Of a stretch of 64,000 bases of DNA, positions 58,785 to 64,000 are shown one piece after another. The position numbers and the translations under genes are program-made. Where the stretch lies: positions 186,001 through 250,000 of the forward strand of contig JAVBLC010000001.1 in the NCBI GenBank assembly GCA_031553805.1, in the 5' to 3' direction. The stretch comes from JAITVB01 sp031553805 (lineage in GTDB: Bacteria; Bacteroidota; Bacteroidia; Bacteroidales; Rikenellaceae). Under the pieces are notes generated by a model, which was given only the letters and a program-made list of their open reading frames with translations, searched no databases and was not told where the DNA came from. Position 1 is the first letter of the stretch. Every line of letters starts with the position of its first letter.

Positions 58785-59188
58785 CGTTTAGAGTAAAGTC
58801 CAAGTTAAAATTTTTTAACTGCGTTGAGCTCGTCTGCCTTCGGCAACCTTGGTTGCGCCGCTTTTTATAAAAAGCGGCAGTTCCCTCGCGGAGCTGTTCC
58901 CTCCTGCGCGGTGGGCGGCTTACCCGGAGATTTTTATGCCGGATACGGCCCGGCAGAAGTAACCTTCCCATGCATAAAAATCTCTTGTGCGGTGATCCCT
59001 GCACCCACGCGCGGGGCTGCAAGCCCTGCACAGTGCGGGTACGCACCGTCCACGACTCGCCCTGCGGGCTCAAACAGTGGACTACGCTGCGCTTTTCGCA
59101 ACATTTTTTTCACGCCATTTCCTTGGAGGCGCATTGCGGGGCACCGCCCTGAGCTTATCGGCGCTTTGTGAATGCAGAGAACATTTTC
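58785..59188 (+). repeat. Composite palindromic element between rplS and rlmB
   Basis: This 479-base gap (58772-59259) has no gene. It holds terminus CGTTTAGAGTAAAGTC (58785-58800), a TTAAAATTTTTTAA AT-rich palindrome, the perfect CGCTTTTTATAAAAAGCG (58859-58876), GAGATTTTTATGC / GCATAAAAATCTC (58927-58984) and a CACGCGCGGGGCTGCAAGCCCTG block. From about 59049 it carries the same terminal part as the 55785 copy, but the left inverted arm and the CCCACTTTTGT hairpin are missing (a deletion of about 140 bases relative to that copy). Confidence 0.8.
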
Positions 59189-59208
59189 TCCTTGTTCTTG
59201 ACAAAAAA

Positions 59209-59235
59209 AGGACGCTTTTTCAAAAAAAGCGTCCT
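59209..59235 (-). terminator. Terminator of rplS
   Basis: Stem AGGACGC(TTTTT) / (AAAAA)GCGTCCT around one base, with a T run on the - strand (A run at 59202-59208 on +). It lies 25 bases beyond the rplS stop. Confidence 0.85.
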
Positions 59236-59259
59236 CCTTCGATCCAAGTATCTTCTTGC

Positions 59260-59625
59260 CTATTGAGCCGAAGAAAGTTTCTTCTCCTTGATGCGCGCTT
59301 TCTTACCCGTCAGCTTACGTAGGTAGTAAATTCGTGCGCGACGAACCACACCGACCTTGTTCAGTTCGATGCTGTCGATGTGCGGCGAATAGAGCGGGAA
59401 AATACGTTCCACGCCCACGCCGTTCGAAATCTTGCGGATGGTGAACATTTTGGTCACACCCGTGCCTTTCATCTGGATCACGGTGCCGCGGAAACTCTGC
59501 AGGCGCTCTTTGCTTCCCTCGATGATTTTGTACGTTACGGTGATGGTATCGCCGCTCTTGAACTTGGGCAGGTCTTTCTTTTCCCAAAAGAGGTCTTCGG
59601 CGACCCGGATCAATTTTTCGTCCAT
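59260..59625 (-). CDS. rplS: 50S ribosomal protein L19
   Basis: The 121-residue ribosomal protein has KSGDTITVTYKIIEGSKERLQSFRGTVIQMKG, TFTIRK-type strand (MFTIRKISNGVGVERIFPLYSPHID) and the basic end RRARIYYLRKLTGKKARIKEK. These are standard L19 blocks. ATG 59625 is chosen by family; the frame to 59811 is leader. A near-perfect promoter at 59707-59736 gives a leader of about 75 bases. Confidence 0.96.
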   Translation of the reverse strand: MDEKLIRVAEDLFWEKKDLPKFKSGDTITVTYKIIEGSKERLQSFRGTVIQMKGTGVTKMFTIRKISNGVGVERIFPLYSPHIDSIELNKVGVVRRARIYYLRKLTGKKARIKEKKLSSAQ

Positions 59626-59706
59626 TGTTTTACTAATGAAAAGTTTAAGCGGGGAATATACGCGGACTCCTATGTTCTCGCCAGAGATTCCTCCACATTC
59701 GGACGA

Positions 59707-59736
59707 CAAAGATAAGGACTTTTTGTGAAAAACAAA
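59707..59736 (-). promoter_or_regulatory. Promoter of rplS
   Basis: On the - strand TTTG (59736-59733), 18 bases, then TATCTTTG (59714-59707). Confidence 0.78.
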
Positions 59737-59755
59737 TTTCCCCCGATTTTTTTTA

Positions 59756-59886
59756 TACTTTTGTTCGAACAAAGTCAATGCTCCCGAGTGCCGGGAGGTG
59801 CGTTCCCGCACGGGGAATTTTTAAAGCAAAGTCAAAATCTCCGTGTGCCGGGAGGCACTTTGTGTTCGGAAACCTAGCGATTATCG
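59756..59886 (+). repeat. Promoter-containing repeat upstream of the argE-type gene
   Basis: TACTTTTG (59756-59763) is a perfect -7 box that merges into TTCGAACAAAGTC. Then come GAGTGCCGGGAGGTGCGTTCCCGCAC-type hairpins, a GCAAAGTC core (59823-59830) and GTGTGCCGGGAGGCAC. Related sequence lies at 51349-51500. No gene was seen; the downstream gene starts at 59887. Confidence 0.55.
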
Positions 59887-60948
59887 ATGTCCGGAAAAAT
59901 TTTATACCATGACGCCGTCGCGCTGCTGCGCCGGATGATCGCCACCCCGTCGGTGAGTGGCGAGGAGGCCGACGTGTGTGCGCTGATCGCCGGTTTTTTT
60001 GAAAACTGCGGCATTGACGTCACGCTGACAGCCAGTAACATTGTGGCCCGCAATCGCCATTTCTCAGCGGAAAAACCGACCATTCTGCTCAATTCGCACC
60101 TCGACACCGTGAAGCCCAATCCGGGTTATACCCGCGATCCGTTCGCGGCCGACGTCGAGGGCGACACGCTCTACGGGCTGGGCAGCAACGACGCCGGGGC
60201 AAGCGTGGTGTCGCTGATCGCCGCTTTCCGCCGTTTTTACGACCGCACCGACCTGAAGTACAACCTGATCCTTGCCATCACCGCCCAGGAGGAAATCTCG
60301 GGCGACGGTGGCCTGGCCCTCGTGCTGCCCGACCTCGGCCCGCTCGATTTTGCCATCGTGGGCGAACCGACGGGGATGGACCTGGCGATCGCCGAACGGG
60401 GGCTGATCGTGCTCGATTGCGTCGCCCGCGGCGTTTCGGGCCATGCGGCGCGGGGCGAAGGGGTTAATGCGATATACGAAGCTATACCCGACATCAACTG
60501 GTTTTCGAGTTACAGGTTTCCGCGAAAATCGCCCTTGTTGGGCGAGGTCGGGATGAACGTGACGATGATCTCGGCCGGAACGCAGCACAACGTGGTGCCT
60601 GCCGAGTGCCGTTTTACGGTCGATATCCGGGTGACCGAACAATACAAAAATTCGGAAATCGTCGACATTGTCCGCGAACACGTGGCGTGTGAAGTCACCC
60701 CACGCTCATTAAAACACAAATCGTCGTCGATCGACCCGGCACACCCGGTCGTGCAGGCAGGCGTGGCCTTAGGACTAAAAACCTACGCTTCGCCCACGAT
60801 GTCCGACCAGACGAAGCTCTCCGTCCCGTCGCTCAAGATGGGCCCCGGCCAGTCGAGCCGGTCGCACAGCGCCGACGAATTCGTCCTGCTTTCGGAAATC
60901 GAACGCGGGATCGACACCTATATAACGATATTGACCGCTCTTCTCTAA
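59887..60948 (+). CDS. argE: M20 family N-acyl-amino-acid deacylase (ArgE-type)
   Basis: The 353-residue zinc hydrolase has LLNSHLDTVKPNPG (first metal His-Asp), GLGSNDAGASVVSL, AITAQEEISGDGG (catalytic Glu-Glu) and PTGMDLAIAERG. A dimerisation domain follows (about 180-290), then GPGQSSRSHSADEFV (last metal His). In Bacteroidales arginine synthesis the deacylase acts on N-acylornithine or N-acylcitrulline, and its place ten bases before argH supports that role. Specificity between acetyl and succinyl substrates cannot be read from sequence. Confidence 0.88.
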   Translation: MSGKILYHDAVALLRRMIATPSVSGEEADVCALIAGFFENCGIDVTLTASNIVARNRHFSAEKPTILLNSHLDTVKPNPGYTRDPFAADVEGDTLYGLGSNDAGASVVSLIAAFRRFYDRTDLKYNLILAITAQEEISGDGGLALVLPDLGPLDFAIVGEPTGMDLAIAERGLIVLDCVARGVSGHAARGEGVNAIYEAIPDINWFSSYRFPRKSPLLGEVGMNVTMISAGTQHNVVPAECRFTVDIRVTEQYKNSEIVDIVREHVACEVTPRSLKHKSSSIDPAHPVVQAGVALGLKTYASPTMSDQTKLSVPSLKMGPGQSSRSHSADEFVLLSEIERGIDTYITILTALL

Positions 60949-60958
60949 ATAGAACCCG

Positions 60959-62293
60959 ATGAAACTGTGGCAAAAAAATATTGACGTCGACGCCCTGGTG
61001 GAAACTTTCACCGTAGGACGCGACCGTGAAATGGATCTGTTGCTGGCCGAAGCCGACGTGCTCGGTTCGCTGGCCCACACCCGCATGCTGGCCAAGATCG
61101 GCCTGCTCACCGCGGCCGAGCTCGATACCGTGCAACGCGAACTGAAAGCGATTTTCCAGGACATCCGGGCCGGGAATTTTACGATCGAACCCGGCGTTGA
61201 AGACGTCCATTCGCAAGTCGAATTCCTGCTGACGCAACGCATTGGCGAAGCCGGTAAAAAAATCCACAGCGGCCGTTCGCGCAACGACCAGGTGTTGGTC
61301 GACCTGCGGATTTTCCTCAGGAGTGAAATCAGGGACGTCGTGGGTGAAGTAAAAGAGTTGTTCGACCTGCTGCAAAAACTGGCCGCACAATATCAAGGCG
61401 TACTGATGCCCGGCTACACCCACCTGCAGATCGCGATGCCTTCGTCGTTCGGCCTGTGGCTCGGGGCTTACGCCGAAAGCCTGGTCGACGACACCGAAAT
61501 GTTACACGCCGCTTACCGCGTCTGCAACAAAAATCCGCTGGGATCGGCCGCGGGCTACGGCTCGTCGTTCCCGCTCGATAGGACGATGACCACGCAACTG
61601 TTGGGCTTTGACGCGCTGAATTACAACGTGATTTACGCCCAGATGGGGCGTGGCAAAACCGAGCGCATCCTGGCCCAGGCCCTCTCGTCGGTCGCCGCCA
61701 CGCTGGCCCGCCTGGCGATGGACAACACGCTGTTCCTCAACCAGAATTTCGGGTTTATTTCTTATCCGGCCGAGCTGACCACCGGATCGAGCATCATGCC
61801 CCACAAGAAGAATCCGGACGTGTGGGAGCTGATCCGCGGCAAGTGCAACGGCCTGCAGGCGCTGCCCAACCAGATCGCGATGATGACCGTCAATCTTCCG
61901 GTGGGTTACCACCGCGACTTGCAATTGTTGAAGGAGGTGCTTTTCCCGGCGGTCGCCACCCTGCGCGACTGCATCCGGATGGCGATGCTGATGCTCCGAA
62001 ATATTGCCGTCAATCCCGACGTGCTCGACGACCCGAAGTATAACTACCTGTTCAGCGTCGAGGACGTCAACCGCAAGGTGCTCGAGGGCAAACCGTTCCG
62101 CGACGCCTACAAAGAGGTGGGGCTGGCCATCGAATCCGGCGCATGGATCCCGGCCAAAACCGTCGCCCACACCCACGAGGGGAGCATCGGAAACCCCTGC
62201 ATCGCCGAAATCGGCGCACTGATGGACACCATCGTTTCGCAATTCGGCTTCGAACGGGTCGAGGCGGCCGAACGCGCCCTCACCGCATCCTGA
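60959..62293 (+). CDS. argH: Argininosuccinate lyase
   Basis: The 444-residue enzyme splits argininosuccinate to arginine and fumarate. Motifs: EDVHSQVEFLLTQRIGEAGKKIHSGRSRNDQV, GYTHLQIAMPSSFGLWL (catalytic His), NPLGSAAGYGSSFPLDR and the fumarase-superfamily signature GSSIMPHKKNPDVWEL. It forms a two-gene unit with argE. A candidate small RNA gene with its own promoter follows 38 bases later. Confidence 0.95.
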   Translation: MKLWQKNIDVDALVETFTVGRDREMDLLLAEADVLGSLAHTRMLAKIGLLTAAELDTVQRELKAIFQDIRAGNFTIEPGVEDVHSQVEFLLTQRIGEAGKKIHSGRSRNDQVLVDLRIFLRSEIRDVVGEVKELFDLLQKLAAQYQGVLMPGYTHLQIAMPSSFGLWLGAYAESLVDDTEMLHAAYRVCNKNPLGSAAGYGSSFPLDRTMTTQLLGFDALNYNVIYAQMGRGKTERILAQALSSVAATLARLAMDNTLFLNQNFGFISYPAELTTGSSIMPHKKNPDVWELIRGKCNGLQALPNQIAMMTVNLPVGYHRDLQLLKEVLFPAVATLRDCIRMAMLMLRNIAVNPDVLDDPKYNYLFSVEDVNRKVLEGKPFRDAYKEVGLAIESGAWIPAKTVAHTHEGSIGNPCIAEIGALMDTIVSQFGFERVEAAERALTAS

Positions 62294-62330
62294 GAAAAAA
62301 GAAGTAGTTCTGAAAAATATCCCTAAAAGG

Positions 62331-62446
62331 TTGTTTCATAAAAACTTTTTGCTACCTTTAAGCCAACGATTTTTCCCAAAACTACTAACACTACACTTGA
62401 AAGAGTAACCCAGGTAAGGGCTTCCGGTTGGAAGCCCTTATTTATT
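62331..62446 (+). ncRNA. Candidate small RNA with own promoter and terminator
   Basis: TTG (62331-62333), exactly 19 bases, TACCTTTA (62353-62360) form a Bacteroidetes-type promoter. About 50 bases after the expected start site a perfect 11-bp hairpin TAAGGGCTTCC / GGAAGCCCTTA (62415-62440, loop GGTT) is followed by TTTATT. No start codon with a plausible frame lies between, so a non-coding transcript of roughly 75-80 nt is expected. No known RNA family was assigned. It could also be an argH terminator plus chance promoter match. Confidence 0.45.
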
Positions 62447-62639
62447 AAAATTTTTCATTTTTTTGTTTGAACCATATCGGGTTCATTTTTAATGAAAAAC
62501 TGTTTCTGCGGATGCATATTATTGAATAAGTTTTAAAATTTACTTTACAAGGGAATAAAAGTCGTGTCGTTCCTCGTTCGCCTATTTTGCAATCACCTTT
62601 CTCTGCTCCGCTTTTGTAAGGATACGGAAGCGCGAGTGG
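62447..62639. other. AT-rich gene-free stretch
   Basis: Apart from a short GAACC / GGGTTC-type inverted repeat (about 62469-62485) nothing was recognised. Its composition is lower in GC than the surrounding genes. Confidence 0.4.
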
Positions 62640-63383
62640 CTAGAATTCCCTCACTTTAAAGTTCCGGTACTCGATCTTCATGGGTGGGCCGGTGTGTACC
62701 TGGATGCCGAGGATACCCGACAGGCTGCGGTTTGCGGGGTCGAGGTCGGTGACGTCGGCCATCAGGATGCCGTTGACGTAGTGAAGCAAGTGGTTGCCTC
62801 GGGCGACGATGTAGTATTGGTTCCACTCGCCGGGGGTGATGAATTTGGCCAGGGCGTCGGCAGGGGTGTTCGCCTCACTGACCTGTTGATGGGTGGGCGA
62901 AACGTACTCCGGAAAGATGACTGTGGTTTGTCCGCGCAGGGCGAGGAATTGGCGGCCGCGTTCTTCGTAGTTCTGGCCGGTGTAGCGGTTGCGGCCGTCG
63001 ATGTCGGCCTGGTAGCCTTTGAGGGCATAAGGGACCTCTTCGACCAGCGCGTTGCGGTAGCTGACGCCGCTGTTGCCGCCTTCCGACACGCGAAAATCGA
63101 CTTTGAGTTCGAAGTCTTTCAGCACCAGGTCTTTTTTGTAACAGAATGTGTTGCGTTTGAGCAGGGTTTCGGGGGTGACTTCGCCCACCAGGCAGCCATC
63201 CTCAACGCGCCAGTAGACGGGGTCGTAGGTCCAACCGTCGAGGGTTTTGCCGTCGAAGACATAGACGTAGCCCGCATCGGGATCGGCGGCCGGGGTGGCC
63301 GGCGGATTGTCGGCAAAGGCAGTGCAGGCAACGGCAAAAGCCGCCAGGCAACCGATTTTTACGCGTGTTTTCATCGTCTCCAT
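62640..63383 (-). CDS. Secreted DUF1080 (3-keto-disaccharide hydrolase-like) protein
   Basis: The 247-residue product has a type I signal peptide (ends ACTAFAD) and a concanavalin-like beta sandwich of the DUF1080/3-keto-disaccharide hydrolase family: FDGKTLDGWTYDP, DFELKVDFRVSEGGNSGVSYRN, YQADIDG, WNQYYIVARGNHLLHYVNG and GILGIQVHTGPPMKIEYRNFKVREF. Members cut glycosidic bonds of C3-oxidised sugars. ATG 63383 and 63374 are both possible starts. No sugar oxidoreductase partner is nearby, although another secreted sugar-isomerase-like gene lies at 51517. Confidence 0.9.
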   Translation of the reverse strand: METMKTRVKIGCLAAFAVACTAFADNPPATPAADPDAGYVYVFDGKTLDGWTYDPVYWRVEDGCLVGEVTPETLLKRNTFCYKKDLVLKDFELKVDFRVSEGGNSGVSYRNALVEEVPYALKGYQADIDGRNRYTGQNYEERGRQFLALRGQTTVIFPEYVSPTHQQVSEANTPADALAKFITPGEWNQYYIVARGNHLLHYVNGILMADVTDLDPANRSLSGILGIQVHTGPPMKIEYRNFKVREF

Positions 63384-63431
63384 ATTTTTCAAAAGTTCGG
63401 TACCCGGAATGCCCGGGCACCGAACTTCGGG

Positions 63432-64000
63432 TTAATACAAAAAGTTGTTGAACGGATAACGCCCGGCGTGAATTTCCGAGATCATCCCGTAAAGGTCTTT
63501 TCGTAATTTATCGAGGTTGGTGCGCTCCTTGGCAGAAATGAAGATGCAGGGGGTATTGGCCTGGGCCACCCAGCTGCGTTTCAGCTCGTCGAGGGTGCGG
63601 TTTTCCTTCGTCGCCGGGGTGAGGTCGTCCTCGTCTTTCGGCACCGGCTTGTAAGCGTCGACTTTGTTGAAGATCAGGTAGACGGGTTTTTCGCCGGCCC
63701 CGATTTCGGACAGGGTTTGTTTCACGACCTCGATCTGCTCCTCGAAATTGGGGTGCGAAATGTCGACCACGTGCAACAGCAGGTCGGCTTCGCGCACTTC
63801 GTCCAACGTCGATTTGAACGCCTCGACCAACTGGTGCGGCAGTTTTCGGATAAACCCCACCGTGTCGGAAAGCAAAAATGGAAGATTTTCCAGCACCACC
63901 TTGCGCACCGTGGTATCGAGCGTCGCAAAAAGCTTATCCTCCGCAAACACCTCGCTCTTGCTGAGCAGGGTCATCAGCGTCGACTTGCCGACGTTGGTGT
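63432..64000 (-). CDS. hflX: GTPase HflX, C-terminal part (5' end outside window)
   Basis: The frame is open to the window edge, where TNVGKSTLM (the P-loop) is read. Then follow DTTVRKVVL, DTVGFIRKLPHQLVEAFKSTLDEV (G3, DTVGF typical of HflX), NKVDAY (G4) and FISAKE (G5), ending in a short C-terminal region. HflX splits or rescues stalled ribosomes. The N-terminal HflX and coiled-coil domains lie beyond the window. Confidence 0.93.
   Translation of the reverse strand, partial: TNVGKSTLMTLLSKSEVFAEDKLFATLDTTVRKVVLENLPFLLSDTVGFIRKLPHQLVEAFKSTLDEVREADLLLHVVDISHPNFEEQIEVVKQTLSEIGAGEKPVYLIFNKVDAYKPVPKDEDDLTPATKENRTLDELKRSWVAQANTPCIFISAKERTNLDKLRKDLYGMISEIHAGRYPFNNFLY

Overview
This 64 kb window is a high-GC Bacteroidales chromosome segment, most likely from Rikenellaceae (Alistipes-like). 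Promoters follow the Bacteroidetes pattern TTTG-N19-TAnnTTTG rather than -35/-10. Shine-Dalgarno signals are weak, and lipoprotein signals are abundant. Typical gut Bacteroidales genes are present (HU-CCDC81-like protein, DUF3467, PL11/GH105, C10 peptidase). The family assignment is inference; the phylum-level one is firm. No tRNA, rRNA, CRISPR array or transposase gene was found.

Layout. 1-5860: an LTA-synthase-like fragment, an unknown lipoprotein, two FKBP lipoproteins, an omega-amidase and a TraB-like lipoprotein. 5879-11737: a six-gene operon for aryl-2-oxoacid/arylacetate metabolism (iorA, iorB, aminotransferase, a small membrane protein, phenylacetate-CoA ligase, tandem-ACT protein). 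11954-20682: dusB-ung, SGNH esterase, DUF3467, cupin, TIGR02117 protein, folB and the B12-dependent ribonucleotide reductase nrdJ. 20890-30279: a lipoprotein, a secreted glycosidase, a trimeric electron-bifurcating [FeFe] hydrogenase, mscL, a SIMPL protein and a HAD phosphatase. 30538-39140: an AlkD-like protein, glgB, an outer-membrane barrel, a POT peptide transporter, and a PL11 lyase plus GH105 hydrolase for rhamnogalacturonan. 39495-44406: gltA-icd-acn, the oxidative TCA branch to 2-oxoglutarate. 44574-47605: HU-like protein, dprA, tatD. 47673-50562: a lower-GC island with a C10 (streptopain-like) protease gene and three tandem paralogous lipoproteins. 50717-64000: mntP, a sugar isomerase-like protein, leuA/leuCDB, rlmB, rplS, an argE-type deacylase with argH, a DUF1080 protein and the 3' part of hflX.

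Two things stand out. First, the C10 protease reading frame is out of register with the only ATG that would give it a signal peptide. Four copies of an 8-bp repeat lie between them, and one extra copy would restore a full lipoprotein pre-proprotein. This is a candidate phase-variable protease paired with candidate lipoprotein inhibitors. Second, many intergenic regions are filled with a family of composite palindromic repeats. They share ends close to GCAAAGTC, a perfect 18-bp palindrome CGCTTTTTATAAAAAGCG and other hairpin modules. All recognisable copies lie in the same orientation. One sits inside the leu cluster, another appears to supply the stop codons of both flanking genes, and two carry identical perfect terminator palindromes.
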